A DNA stretch of 41,078 bases, from NCBI RefSeq assembly GCF_015523185.1, contig NZ_WAKV01000062.1, forward strand, positions 1-41,078. The letters run 5' to 3'. This DNA is from Thermococcus sp. Lineage in GTDB: Archaea > Methanobacteriota_B > Thermococci > Thermococcales > Thermococcaceae. How positions within the stretch are numbered: the stretch's first letter is position 1; each line of letters opens with the position of its first letter. This document shows, one piece after another, positions 15,430 to 23,885 of the stretch. The notes beneath the pieces were generated by a model, which did not search any database, was not told the DNA's origin, and saw nothing but the letters and a program-made list of their open reading frames with translations. The position numbers were made by a program, and so were the translations under genes.

Positions 15430-16710
15430 ATGAGTGTGGTAATCTACAGGAAGCCCCTGATTAAGGGGTTCAAATACACAGTGGAAAAGGCCGTGGAAAC
15501 GACACCCTTCTGGGCGGAAAAGTTCGGGGGTGTTGAAATCGAGGGTTTAACTCCCGAAGGGCTGGCAAAATTAACCAGAAAGGTCACAATAAAGCCTCAT
15601 GACCTGTATAACAGGGAGAAGGTCTGGCCAAATTACATCATGGAGGGGAGGATTTTCCACGCGGTAATGAGAACCAGCGGAACGACGGGCAGGCCAAAGA
15701 GAATACCCTTCACAATGGATGACAAGAAACGAACCGCCCGCCAGATGAGGCCATGGATAGAGGAATACTTTGAGAAAGGGGAAAGGGTTGCATCCTTCTT
15801 CCCGCCATTGCCGTCATCCTCCGGAAACTTCGCCCTCAGCGGGCTTGAGCTCAACGGCGCGGGGGTTGCCTACTTCCAGGTCCCGATAACCTACCTCCAG
15901 AACCGCGAGCTACTCCTGAGGGAGCTCGAAGATATAAAGCCAACCTCAATATGGGCTTTAACCGCTACCGCTTACAACCTTGGGCTTACCCTTCCCGAGA
16001 AGCTCAGGGAGGACATAAAGACAATAGTCGTCGGCGGTGAAACCCTCACGCCGGAGCTGGCAAAGGTCACACTTGAGCTCTTCCCGAACGCGGTAATAAT
16101 AGACAACTTTGGCTCAACTGAAGACGATGTAACTGGATTCCGCATCGTTACTGGAAAGGGTGCCAGCCCTTTCCGCTTTGAGGAGTCCATACTCGTGCTT
16201 GAGGAGACGGGTGATGATGACTACCCCGAGTACAAGAGGCTCTACATCACGAAGGTCATGCGCGAGGGAGAACTTACGGGTTTGCCCCTCTTCAACTACG
16301 ACATAGGCGACCTTGCGAGGCTTGAAAATGGGGAAGTCGTCAGTATAATCCGTGTGAAGGACGTTGTTGTTCTCTCCGGTGCAAAGCTCCACATTGACCA
16401 AGTTATGGACATTGTTTACGGACACCCCTCACTTAAGGACTTTGTAATCCTATACTACCCTCTCAGCCCTGAGAATCCAAAGCCAAAGGCAATCATAAGG
16501 GTTGCCTACGAGGGAGAAAAACCATCGGGTATAGAGGACGAAGTCAGGGAGCTCATCTACGAGGCCAACAACCCCGTTCGTTACGAGGTGGAGGAGGCCA
16601 AAACATCGGAGCTGATAATAGAGGCTGTGCCCCTTGAAAAACTGCGGGAGGGCCTTCCCACAAAACCGGGCAAGACCAAGAGAATATACGTTGCTGGAAG
16701 GGACTTCTGA
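15430..16710 (+). CDS. Phenylacetate-CoA ligase/F390 synthetase-like AMP-binding protein
   Basis: The 426-residue protein is a complete ANL-superfamily enzyme of the PaaK/coenzyme F390 synthetase type. It has TSGTTGRPK at 82-90 (ATP phosphate loop), FGSTED (adenine-binding A5), YDIGDLARL (A7 with the ribose-binding Asp) and a lid domain with SGAKLHIDQV. It should adenylate a carboxylic acid and pass it to CoA or another acceptor. Neither the acid nor the acceptor can be told from sequence. The ATG at 15430 is preceded by GGTGAGACC; an upstream in-frame start at 15403 would add nine residues. It is divergent from a truncated homologue and the DUF835 gene. Confidence 0.82.
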   Translation: MSVVIYRKPLIKGFKYTVEKAVETTPFWAEKFGGVEIEGLTPEGLAKLTRKVTIKPHDLYNREKVWPNYIMEGRIFHAVMRTSGTTGRPKRIPFTMDDKKRTARQMRPWIEEYFEKGERVASFFPPLPSSSGNFALSGLELNGAGVAYFQVPITYLQNRELLLRELEDIKPTSIWALTATAYNLGLTLPEKLREDIKTIVVGGETLTPELAKVTLELFPNAVIIDNFGSTEDDVTGFRIVTGKGASPFRFEESILVLEETGDDDYPEYKRLYITKVMREGELTGLPLFNYDIGDLARLENGEVVSIIRVKDVVVLSGAKLHIDQVMDIVYGHPSLKDFVILYYPLSPENPKPKAIIRVAYEGEKPSGIEDEVRELIYEANNPVRYEVEEAKTSELIIEAVPLEKLREGLPTKPGKTKRIYVAGRDF

Positions 16711-16789
16711 TTTTTCCATTTTTAACTCCCTTGTCATAATGCCGAAAAGTTATTTAAGGCTTTTCTCAGATTTCCAGCCGGTGGTGGGT

Positions 16790-18037
16790 ATGGGAAAGGC
16801 CAAGATTATCCACGACGGAATCCACGGAAGCATGAAAGTCACCGGCGTAATCCTCGACCTCGTTAAAACCCCTGAGTTCCAGAGGCTTAGGCACATTAGA
16901 CAGCTCGGCTTGGCGTACCTCGTTTATCCCGGGGCCAACCATTCGCGCTTCGAGCACTCCCTCGGAACGTGGCACATAGCAAAGCGCCTTGCAGATGAAG
17001 TTGGCCTGAAAGAAGAGGAAAGCCTTCTCCTTCAGGTTGGTGCCCTTCTCCACGACATCGGCCACGGCCCACTGAGCCACACATTTGAGGGAATCTACCG
17101 ACACTATGTCAAAGAGCGGGACCACATGCGTCTCGGTCAGGACATCATAATGGGCAGGATAAACATAACAGGTGAGGACGACGGGGGCAGGATTCCGGAG
17201 ATACTTGAGAGTTACGGCATGGGGCCTGAGGAAGTGGCCAACCTAATCCTCGGAAAATCTGAGAAGCCCTACCTCGGCCAGATGCTCCACGGCGGTGTTG
17301 ACGTTGACCAGCTTGACTACCTAATCAGGGACGCCCACTACACCGGCGTCGCCCACGGAATAATCGACCTCGAGAGGCTCCTTAAGGTTCTTGAGATACA
17401 CAAAAACGAGCTCGTAGTTGATGAGAAGGGCGTTGAGGCCGTTGAGGGAATGATGGTGGCGCGCTCTCTGATGTATTCGCGCGTTTACTTCCATCACACT
17501 GTCAAGATAGCCGAGGGAATGCTAACGAGGGCCCTTGAGTTCGCACTGGAAGAGGGTCACCTGTGGGACTTCTGGAAGATGACGGACTGCAGGGTTCTAG
17601 TTGAGCTTGAGGATCTTGAGGGCCTTCCTGCCGAGCTGACGAGGAAAGTCCTCCACAGGAAGCTCTACAAGGCTGCTGTCCTGGCAAGTGCCGAGGAACT
17701 CACCCCCGAGGAAAAGCGGGAACTGCTGAGTGCCTACAAAAACGTAAAGAGAAGGCAGGAACTTGAGAGGGCTTTGGCTGAAAGCGTTGGCGCAAACGAA
17801 GGTGAAGTTATCCTAGAGTTCAGCATAGCGGATTTAATGCTTAGCGAGCCGAGGCTCAAGGAAACGGGGATAAAGGTTCTCCTCGAAAACGGCGAAGTTC
17901 AGCCTCTCTCAAAAGTGACTCCCCTTGCAAACGCATTGAAGAGGCGTCAGACCCCAAGATGGACCGTTTTAATAGCCTCTCCGGAGAAGTACGTCGAAAA
18001 GCTCCGTGAGGGCTGGAAGAAAGTCCTCTTCAGCTGA
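16790..18037 (+). CDS. HD-domain phosphohydrolase (dGTPase/SAMHD1-like)
   Basis: The 415-residue protein has HSRFEHSLGT (His51, His56), the HD pair in LLHDIGHGPLSH (His88-Asp89), and DVDQLDYLIRDAHYTG with the distal Asp. This is the pattern of dNTP triphosphohydrolases and SAMHD1-like proteins. It begins HDGIHGSMKVTGVILDLVKTPEFQRLRHIRQLG, another hallmark of the family. The likely reaction is hydrolysis of dNTPs or related nucleotides, but specificity is untested. GGTGGGT precedes the ATG at 16790, and a TATA-like GTTATTTAAGG lies near 16748-16758. The gene overlaps the convergent HTH regulator by eight bases. Confidence 0.85.
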   Translation: MGKAKIIHDGIHGSMKVTGVILDLVKTPEFQRLRHIRQLGLAYLVYPGANHSRFEHSLGTWHIAKRLADEVGLKEEESLLLQVGALLHDIGHGPLSHTFEGIYRHYVKERDHMRLGQDIIMGRINITGEDDGGRIPEILESYGMGPEEVANLILGKSEKPYLGQMLHGGVDVDQLDYLIRDAHYTGVAHGIIDLERLLKVLEIHKNELVVDEKGVEAVEGMMVARSLMYSRVYFHHTVKIAEGMLTRALEFALEEGHLWDFWKMTDCRVLVELEDLEGLPAELTRKVLHRKLYKAAVLASAEELTPEEKRELLSAYKNVKRRQELERALAESVGANEGEVILEFSIADLMLSEPRLKETGIKVLLENGEVQPLSKVTPLANALKRRQTPRWTVLIASPEKYVEKLREGWKKVLFS

Positions 18038-18986
18038 AAAGCTTTGCCTTTATCTCCTTTTTGAGTTCCTCAATCATCTCTATGAGCTCGTCTGCGTCTT
18101 TAACTTCCTTAAGGCTCTCCTTCGGAATGAGGGGCACCTCCTTAACGACCTCAGTCTTGGTCTTTTCGAGGATAAAAACGCCGTCGGAGTTAATTATCTT
18201 TCCAACCTCCGCAACCATCTCAACCCTCTTGAGGGTGGAGCGTGTCTTCTTCTCGTCTATGCCGGTGAGGATTCTAAATTCCTCCCCCTTCGAGACCGCG
18301 TTGAAGGGCGCTTTCTTAACCTTCACAAGGCCGAGGCCGAGGTGCTTCAACCTCTCAAAAACCTCCTTTTCCAGCGGGCTTTCCGGTTTAACGTCGAGTT
18401 TTGCCTCGACATTTGCGTTGAGTACGTCAATCGGCTCCGCGAGGGGTTCGTCAAAGAGCTCTTCAAGTCTAATAGCCACATCGAGGGAAACCGCCTGCTC
18501 GCCCCTCTCGTAGTTCAAGAGCGTTTTCCTGGAAACCCCGAGCAGTCCGGCCAGCTCGTTGATTGAATAGCCGTGCCTCTCCCTGAGCTCTTTCAAAAGT
18601 TGGCCGTTTATCCTGACGTAGAGTCCCCCGCGCTCCGCAAAGATTGCCGGGAGCTCATTTTTCATGAAAACATCGTAGAGGGTCTCCGGTCTAAGGGCAT
18701 AGATTCCAAAGCGCTCATAGACAACACCCTCCTCAAGTTCGGCGTTTTTTGAGCGGAGACCAACAATGAGGGGCGAAGCGTTGAAGAACTTGGCGAGCCT
18801 CTTTAAATCTTCGGCCTGTTCCTCGGTGACCGTGTCTATGTTAGAGACGACCTTGATGAAGAGAAGGAGGACTAATCTGCTTGCGACTATGTCAAAGCAT
18901 GAGCCCCTGAACTCAAGGCGGGCCGTTTTGTAACCGGCACTCCTCAGTATTGCCTCGACGGTTTTAATCAGTTTCTCCCTCACCAT
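18030..18986 (-). CDS. HTH (Cro/C1-type) regulator, UPF family of Thermococcales
   Basis: The 318-residue protein has a Cro/C1 helix-turn-helix at about 131-180 (LLKELRERHGYSINELAGLLGVSRKTLLNYERGEQ). It is flanked by an N-terminal ~120-residue domain beginning VEAILRSAGYKTARLEFRGSCFDIVASR, similar to a restriction-endonuclease-like or ligand fold, and a C-terminal charged tail. It matches the family of putative archaeal HTH-type regulatory proteins annotated in Pyrococcus and T. kodakarensis. No target is known. A minus-strand TTTATTA at 19010-19016 lies about 27 bases before the ATG, suggesting a leaderless mRNA. The promoter region is shared with the divergent acetyltransferase, a natural first target. 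Confidence 0.8.
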   Translation of the reverse strand: MVREKLIKTVEAILRSAGYKTARLEFRGSCFDIVASRLVLLLFIKVVSNIDTVTEEQAEDLKRLAKFFNASPLIVGLRSKNAELEEGVVYERFGIYALRPETLYDVFMKNELPAIFAERGGLYVRINGQLLKELRERHGYSINELAGLLGVSRKTLLNYERGEQAVSLDVAIRLEELFDEPLAEPIDVLNANVEAKLDVKPESPLEKEVFERLKHLGLGLVKVKKAPFNAVSKGEEFRILTGIDEKKTRSTLKRVEMVAEVGKIINSDGVFILEKTKTEVVKEVPLIPKESLKEVKDADELIEMIEELKKEIKAKLFS

Positions 18987-19033
18987 TGGGTTTAAATACT
19001 CATAACCGCTTAATAAAGTTAAGGTGCTTTTTC
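18987..19033. promoter_or_regulatory. Overlapping divergent promoters (HTH regulator / acetyltransferase)
   Basis: Only 47 bases separate the two start codons. The plus-strand TATA (TTTAAATACT, 18991-19000) lies about 38 bases before the acetyltransferase ATG. The minus-strand TATA (TTTATTA, 19010-19016) lies about 27 bases before the regulator ATG. Each promoter therefore sits inside the other's leader, so one bound protein could control both. No clear palindrome is visible beyond the TATA sequences. Confidence 0.5.
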
Positions 19034-19567
19034 ATGAGGCCCCTCATCCTGAAGGGTACCCTAGTTTCCCTTGCCGTTCCTATAAGGGAGGACCTTAAAA
19101 AGGCGTGGCTCTGGTACAACGACCGCCAGGTAAGGCTCTTTCTGACAAACCCGGATGGAATCTTGTTCCTTGAGGATGAAGCTGAGTGGTATGAAAGGCT
19201 TAGACGCGAAAAAGAACGCAACAGGGTCTTCGCAATCATTGAAAACGCAACATCATCGCTTGTCGGCTTTCTCGGCCTCCACAAAATAAACCACCTCGAT
19301 GGAAACGCAGAGTTGGGCTATACTATAGCTAGAGAACATTGGGGAAGAGGTTACGCCACAGAGGCTGTCAGGCTGGCTTTAATCTATGCCTTCGAGTGGC
19401 TCAACCTCAGAAAGGTCTACGCAAGGGTTTATGAGCCAAACGTCGCCTCGATTAGGGTCCTCAAAAAGAACGGCTTCGAACCTGTTGGAAGGCTGAGAAA
19501 ACACCACTACGTCCCGGGATATGGCTTCGTTGACGAGCTGATTTTTGAGAGGTTTAGAGAAGAATAG
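19034..19567 (+). CDS. GNAT-family N-acetyltransferase (RimJ/RimL-like)
   Basis: The 177-residue protein fits the RimJ/RimL branch of GNAT acetyltransferases. It has the acetyl-CoA pyrophosphate loop REHWGRGYATEAVRLAL at about 100-116, a preceding beta strand (AELGYTIA), and the NVASIRVLKKNGFEPVGRLRKH segment typical of the family's C-terminal half. The substrate may be a protein N-terminus or an amino group on a small molecule. The ATG at 19034 is preceded by AAGGTG at eight bases. The 3' end is 11 bases from the convergent peroxiredoxin gene. Confidence 0.82.
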   Translation: MRPLILKGTLVSLAVPIREDLKKAWLWYNDRQVRLFLTNPDGILFLEDEAEWYERLRREKERNRVFAIIENATSSLVGFLGLHKINHLDGNAELGYTIAREHWGRGYATEAVRLALIYAFEWLNLRKVYARVYEPNVASIRVLKKNGFEPVGRLRKHHYVPGYGFVDELIFERFREE

Positions 19568-19578
19568 GGGAAAGAAGC

Positions 19579-20229
19579 TCACTCGAGCTTCTTGTAGCAG
19601 AACCACCAGTCGTAGCACTCGATTTCGCCCTTGGCCTTTGCTTCCTCGCGCTGCTTGACCTCCTCGATAGTGCTGGCCGGTGGGACGATGACTTTGTCAC
19701 CGATGAGCTCGTTCTCGGGCCACTTGTGTGGCAGAGCGACACCCTTCTCATCACTTATCTTAAGGGCCTTGACGAGCCTGAGTATCTCGTCCCAGTCCCT
19801 GCCGACCTCGGCCGGGTAGTAGACGATGGCCCTTATGATACCCTTGTCGTCAACTATGAAGACAGCCCTAGCGGTAATGGTGGCGCCGCTCGGAATCATG
19901 CCGAGCTTGTCGGCGAGCTCACCGCGGTCGTCGGCTATAACTGGGAACTCAATCTCGACACCGAGGTTCTCCTTTATCCACTCCATCCACTTGATGTGGC
20001 TGAAGACCTGGTCAACGCTCAGTCCAATCGGCTCAACGCCGAGCTCCCTGAACTTGTCAAGCCTCTTCTGCATGGCATAGAACTCGGTTGTACAGACCGG
20101 GGTGAAGTCAGCCGGGTGGCTGAAGAGTATGAACCACTTGCCCTTCTCAGCGAAGTAGTCGGGGAGCTTTATCACTCCGTGGGTGGTCTTGACCTCAACC
20201 TCTGGGAACTTTTCTCCTATGACGACCAT
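19579..20229 (-). CDS. Peroxiredoxin (archaeal Prx6-type)
   Basis: The 216-residue protein has the peroxidatic cysteine in FTPVCTTEF (Cys46) and two further cysteines near the C-terminus in [11 protein letters not shown] (Cys205 and Cys211). This is the arrangement of the decameric archaeal peroxiredoxins, which reduce hydrogen peroxide and alkyl hydroperoxides. Length and sequence are typical of the family. Translation starts at 20229 after GAGGTGATG. A strong promoter lies about 60 bases upstream. It should be an abundant peroxide-defence protein alongside superoxide reductase and rubrerythrin, which are not in this window. Confidence 0.95.
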   Translation of the reverse strand: MVVIGEKFPEVEVKTTHGVIKLPDYFAEKGKWFILFSHPADFTPVCTTEFYAMQKRLDKFRELGVEPIGLSVDQVFSHIKWMEWIKENLGVEIEFPVIADDRGELADKLGMIPSGATITARAVFIVDDKGIIRAIVYYPAEVGRDWDEILRLVKALKISDEKGVALPHKWPENELIGDKVIVPPASTIEEVKQREEAKAKGEIECYDWWFCYKKLE

Positions 20230-20285
20230 TTTTCATCACCTCTTCTTTTTTTGTGTCGTCTTCACTAAAATATGGTTAGGTTCGA

Positions 20286-20301
20286 ATATATAAACCTTTC
20301 G
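20286..20301 (-). promoter_or_regulatory. Strong BRE/TATA promoter of the peroxiredoxin gene
   Basis: The minus strand reads CGAAAGGTTTATATA (BRE 20295-20301, TATA 20287-20294). The predicted start is near 20265, giving a leader of about 36 bases that contains GAGGTGATG. The remaining 20302-20452 holds no gene I can support. Confidence 0.65.
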
Positions 20302-20452
20302 GTTCGTTTTTCACAACAAAACTCGACGAATATGCAATCAAGCTATGGAGTCTTTGACGGGGAATATAAAACCGTGCACAACTGGTCGTCATTGTGGAAA
20401 AAGTCCCATTCCAGCTTTGTCAGAAAGTAGACAGAAGAACTATAATTTTGCC

Positions 20453-22366
20453 TCAAACTTTTTTCACATCAACCCATGTTGAATGATATGCGGAAGCGTT
20501 GCCATAGTTTTGGACGGTCTCGTCAGCCGTCAGAAAGTTGACATTCCAGCCGAGCAGGGACACCCAGAATGCCTTGTACAGCAGGACAACTCCTCTGGGC
20601 ACATCTTCGCTTACTTTTGCTCTCGTCCTGACCTTTCCATGGTCGTTAAAGACTTCCACCTCGTCCCCCTCTTTAATCGCCCTTTCCTTGGCATCGGCCG
20701 GGCTGATGTAAAGGTGGGAGTCTATCATTCCATAGGTGTTGTGGTACTGGCTCGTAATCGTCATTCTGTAGGTGGGTGTGAGAAGCCTGAGGGGATATTT
20801 TCCGCTGAATCGCCTGTATCTCGGAAACAGACTTAGGCCCCTTTCAACGGCCCTCTGGGAGGAAAACTCGATTTTTCCGCTCGGAGTCTCCCACTTCCTC
20901 GGCCTTTTCGACACTTTGATGAAACCTTTCCTCCTTAACTCTTCCCAGCTTAGGCCGTTCAGCTCAAGGATTTTTCTTATAACCTCCTCATCGTTCTCAT
21001 ACAGGTAGGGATTTTTAATGCCCAACGCCCTCGCAAGCAGTCTCGTAACCTCGCTGTTGCTCTTCCCATGAAGCTTTGCGATGGGTTCGTTTAAAGCCAC
21101 GTAGCGGTGGTAGTAGCTGTCGGCTATGTCCAGCCTCTCAAAGAAAGTGTTGGCAGGAAGAACAATGTCAGAGTATAGTGCCGTATCTGTCAGAAAGATG
21201 TCATGTGTGACGACGAAGACGTCGCTTTCAAGCAACGCTCTCCTCAGCCTTCTCTGGTTCGGTAGGCTCGCGAGGGGGTTTGAGTTGTATACATAAAGGA
21301 ACTTAACCTCTCCCTTTTCGATGTATTCGGCAAGCTTCATCTGGGGGATTCTCTTCGCTGGCTTCGTCCTCAGGAATACCCCTTCCGCGTAGCTCTTGTC
21401 TATAGTTTTCATGTCGTAGATGAAACCGAAACGGTGACCGACTATAGCAGGGAGCATCGCTATGGCCCTGACTGCTTCACCCCCAGCTAAAGAACGCTGA
21501 AAGCCGTAGCCGATATGTATTACGCCCCTCTTTTCGGCGTATTCCCTGGCAAAGGTCTCTATCTCCTCAACGCTCAGGCCCGTCTCTTTACTTACATAAT
21601 CAAGCGATAATGTTTTTACATAATTCTTGAATTCCTCAAAACCATAAACGTTCTCGCGGACAAAGGCTCTGTCGTAAAGTTCTTCTTTGATTATCACCTT
21701 GGCAACTCCCAAAGCGAGGAGAACGTCAGTATCGGGCCTTATCTGAAAGAACCTGTCGCTTCTCTTTGCGGTCTCGGTTCTAACCACGTCAACGGTCCAT
21801 ATTTCAAGACCTTTTCTCCTGGCCAGCATGAAACCGTGAAGGTTCGTCCAGAAGGCGTTTATCCCCCAGTAGACGATTAGCCTCTGATTTTTGAGCTCCT
21901 CTGGGTCGAGACCAACCGCCGTCCCGTAAACGTCCTTCAGCGCCTCCTGTCCGGCCCTGTCGCAGATTCCGTAATCAAGCATGGACGCGTTTAGATAGTG
22001 GAAGAGCCTGAGCGGAAAGGCGTAGTTCACAACACCCCTGTCGCCTGCGTATTGATAAACGAGAACGCTCTCGCTCCCATGCCTTTCAATTACATCCCTC
22101 AGCTTCCTAGCAACGAGGTCTATCGCCTCTTTCCAGCTTGCTTTTTTGAACTTTCCGCTTCCCCTCTCACCGGTTCGGATTAACGGTTTCCTTAGTCTGT
22201 CTTTTGAGTGGAACCACTTCGGGAGAAGGGCGCCCTTTGGACAAAGGAAGCCCGCGGTTATAGGGTGTTCGGGGTTACCCCTAACAATAAGCTTGCCGTT
22301 CTTCAGCTCGCTCACCATCGAGCAGGTATCGTAACAGTCGCGCATGCAGACGGAGAACATGGGCAT
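20453..22366 (-). CDS. Molybdopterin (Mo/W-bis-MGD) oxidoreductase
   Basis: The 637-residue protein belongs to the DMSO reductase/formate dehydrogenase superfamily. An N-terminal [4Fe-4S] site is formed by Cys7, Cys11, Cys15 and Cys42 (CMRDCYDTC...FLCPKG). DYGICDRAGQEAL places Cys135 where the metal-ligating Cys, Sec or Ser normally sits. Later segments (YVYNSNPLASLPNQ, DIVLPANTFFERLD, and the C-terminal barrel with NDHGKVRTRA) bind the pterin dinucleotides. With Cys as ligand the substrate cannot be named. No electron-transfer subunit or hydrogenase genes accompany it. The ATG at 22366 overlaps the Gins51 stop (TGATG) and no clear ribosome binding site is seen, so it probably relies on translational coupling. 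Confidence 0.85.
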   Translation of the reverse strand: MPMFSVCMRDCYDTCSMVSELKNGKLIVRGNPEHPITAGFLCPKGALLPKWFHSKDRLRKPLIRTGERGSGKFKKASWKEAIDLVARKLRDVIERHGSESVLVYQYAGDRGVVNYAFPLRLFHYLNASMLDYGICDRAGQEALKDVYGTAVGLDPEELKNQRLIVYWGINAFWTNLHGFMLARRKGLEIWTVDVVRTETAKRSDRFFQIRPDTDVLLALGVAKVIIKEELYDRAFVRENVYGFEEFKNYVKTLSLDYVSKETGLSVEEIETFAREYAEKRGVIHIGYGFQRSLAGGEAVRAIAMLPAIVGHRFGFIYDMKTIDKSYAEGVFLRTKPAKRIPQMKLAEYIEKGEVKFLYVYNSNPLASLPNQRRLRRALLESDVFVVTHDIFLTDTALYSDIVLPANTFFERLDIADSYYHRYVALNEPIAKLHGKSNSEVTRLLARALGIKNPYLYENDEEVIRKILELNGLSWEELRRKGFIKVSKRPRKWETPSGKIEFSSQRAVERGLSLFPRYRRFSGKYPLRLLTPTYRMTITSQYHNTYGMIDSHLYISPADAKERAIKEGDEVEVFNDHGKVRTRAKVSEDVPRGVVLLYKAFWVSLLGWNVNFLTADETVQNYGNASAYHSTWVDVKKV

Positions 22367-22941
22367 CACAGTGAGAGTTTGACCCTGAGGGCAACCTCCC
22401 TCTCAATGAGAACCCTTCCTATCTCCTCTGGGAGAACGGCCATGTCCCACGCCTTAAAGGGCCCGTATTCTCTCATGTCCGGCCCGAGAATCGTAGGTAA
22501 ATCGATGGTTATTATGTATGCTTCCTTGGGGGTTATCACATCCCGTGTCTTCTCCCCGGTATTCTCGGTTGCCGTGAGTTCTTTTTCGACTTCGATTTCG
22601 TCAACTTCCGGCAGTTCCTCCCTCTCAACGAAGGCCCTGAGGATTTTGAAAATCCTGAACTCCTCGGCGGTCATCTCGGTTGGCCTTCCTTCAACGGCGA
22701 GGTCTACTATCTTATGGAGGCGGAGCTTGATTATCTCCTTCACAAGCTCCTCGGCAATCCGGAGCTGGGCTAAGTAAAGTCTCTCCTCAACGTTTTCCCC
22801 CCTCTCACGGGAGCTTTCGGCGCTCAGTTTGAGGGCCTTGATTAGGCTATCGAACTCGCGGTAGAAGTCGCCGTCAAGTTCCGTTAACTCCACGCTGGAG
22901 AGCTCCTGCTCAAGCAACTCCCTGAGCTTGACGATGTCCAT
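22366..22941 (-). CDS. GINS complex subunit Gins51
   Basis: The 191-residue protein fits archaeal Gins51: a helical N-terminal A domain (MDIVKLRELLEQELSSVEL..., RLYLAQLRIAEELVKEIIKLRLHKIVDLA), then a small C-terminal B domain (AYIITIDLPTILGPDMREYGPFKAWDMAVLP). GINS joins MCM and the Cdc45/GAN nuclease in the archaeal replicative helicase complex. It lies 30 bases downstream of the PCNA gene on the same strand, an arrangement I recall from other Thermococcales. GAGGTGG precedes the ATG at 22941. Confidence 0.9.
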   Translation of the reverse strand: MDIVKLRELLEQELSSVELTELDGDFYREFDSLIKALKLSAESSRERGENVEERLYLAQLRIAEELVKEIIKLRLHKIVDLAVEGRPTEMTAEEFRIFKILRAFVEREELPEVDEIEVEKELTATENTGEKTRDVITPKEAYIITIDLPTILGPDMREYGPFKAWDMAVLPEEIGRVLIEREVALRVKLSL

Positions 22942-22971
22942 GGAACCACCTCGTAGAAAAGAAAAGGGAAA

Positions 22972-23721
22972 TCATTCCTCAACGCGAGGTGCGAGCAGGA
23001 ATACGAGCTTTCCTTCGTCCCTAATAAGGTACTCCATCTGGAGGGGCATCTCGTTTCCGAAGCGGAGGATGACCTCATCGGCCTTGCCTATGCCCTTAAT
23101 CATGTCGCTGAGGTAACTGATGCCGTAGGCACTTCTGGTCTCCTCCTCGACCTCAAGGTCGAGTAAGCCCTCGTCCTCAAGGGTGAGCTTAATCTCCACC
23201 TCTTGAGTTTCGCCCTCAGCCTTCATTATGAACTCGTTCTCTGTTGCGATGAACTTTATAGCGTCGCTAACGAGTGAGGCATCTTTAACGGCCTCCTTGA
23301 GAACCTCTCCAAGGACGACGACCTTGGCCGTGAACGGAAGCTCCGGGAGTTCGAGCTCGAGCTCCTCAACGTCTATGAGCGGAAGGCGGAAGGTTCTCTT
23401 GGCTGTACCCTCGAAGGTTATTTCGAGGAAGTTCTCGTCGCCCTTCCTGAGGATGAGTGTGTCCTTGGCCTTTCCGCGCTTGAGTATCTTCTTGAACTGG
23501 TCCATGTTGATTCCAACGGTTTCTGGTTCCTCGACCTCGTACTTTGAGAATATGCTTTCCGGCAGGTTGAGGTCTATTAGGACAACCCTGCTTGGGTCCA
23601 TGGCGCGCATGCTTATTCCTTCCTCTGTAAACTTGAAGGCGGCCTCGTCAATAAGGTTGCTAGCGGTCGCGATGAGGTCGGCAAACTCCTTGGCACCGTC
23701 AAAAACGACTTCAAACGGCAT
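22972..23721 (-). CDS. pcn: DNA polymerase sliding clamp (PCNA)
   Basis: The 249-residue protein is nearly identical in layout to Pyrococcus PCNA: MPFEVVFDGAKEFADLI at the start, SMRAMDPSRVVLIDL, the interdomain connector, and KLVFLLAPRVEE at the end. It forms the trimeric clamp for PolB, PolD, ligase, Fen1 and others. The ATG at 23721 matches the known family N-terminus, and GGAGGGATG lies upstream; the frame extends two codons further to 23727. It is followed by Gins51 and preceded by a tiny conserved-looking protein and TFS, so replication and transcription factors share one string. Confidence 0.97.
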   Translation of the reverse strand: MPFEVVFDGAKEFADLIATASNLIDEAAFKFTEEGISMRAMDPSRVVLIDLNLPESIFSKYEVEEPETVGINMDQFKKILKRGKAKDTLILRKGDENFLEITFEGTAKRTFRLPLIDVEELELELPELPFTAKVVVLGEVLKEAVKDASLVSDAIKFIATENEFIMKAEGETQEVEIKLTLEDEGLLDLEVEEETRSAYGISYLSDMIKGIGKADEVILRFGNEMPLQMEYLIRDEGKLVFLLAPRVEE

Positions 23722-23723
23722 TT

Positions 23724-23885
23724 TCATCCCTCCAGTATTTTAAGCATGAGCCTAACCCTTTCTTTCCCACGGAATAAATAAGCTTTTCCGTTGTCGGTAT
23801 CTGGTATTCTAAGGTATGCCTCCTCAAGCTCCCTAAGGGCCTTTTTTGCGAGTCTGATTAAGGTTTCTCTCTCAAGCTCGTTCAC
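23724..23885 (-). CDS. Small hypothetical protein between TFS and PCNA
   Basis: This is a 53-residue helical protein: ERETLIRLAKKALRELEEAYLRIPDTDNGKAYLFRGKERVRLMLKILEG. I assign no family. The GTG at 23885 is chosen because it overlaps the TFS stop as GTGA and has GGAGGG seven bases upstream. A longer frame to 23921 would lie inside TFS without its own site. It ends two bases before the PCNA start. The tight spacing on both sides argues that it is translated. It might modulate PCNA or TFS, but that is only a guess from position. Confidence 0.65.
   Translation of the reverse strand: MNELERETLIRLAKKALRELEEAYLRIPDTDNGKAYLFRGKERVRLMLKILEG

Noticed and set aside
19726-20268. A 180-codon plus-strand frame antisense to peroxiredoxin
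   Set aside because: Peroxiredoxin on the minus strand is unmistakable. The antisense frame has no site or family.
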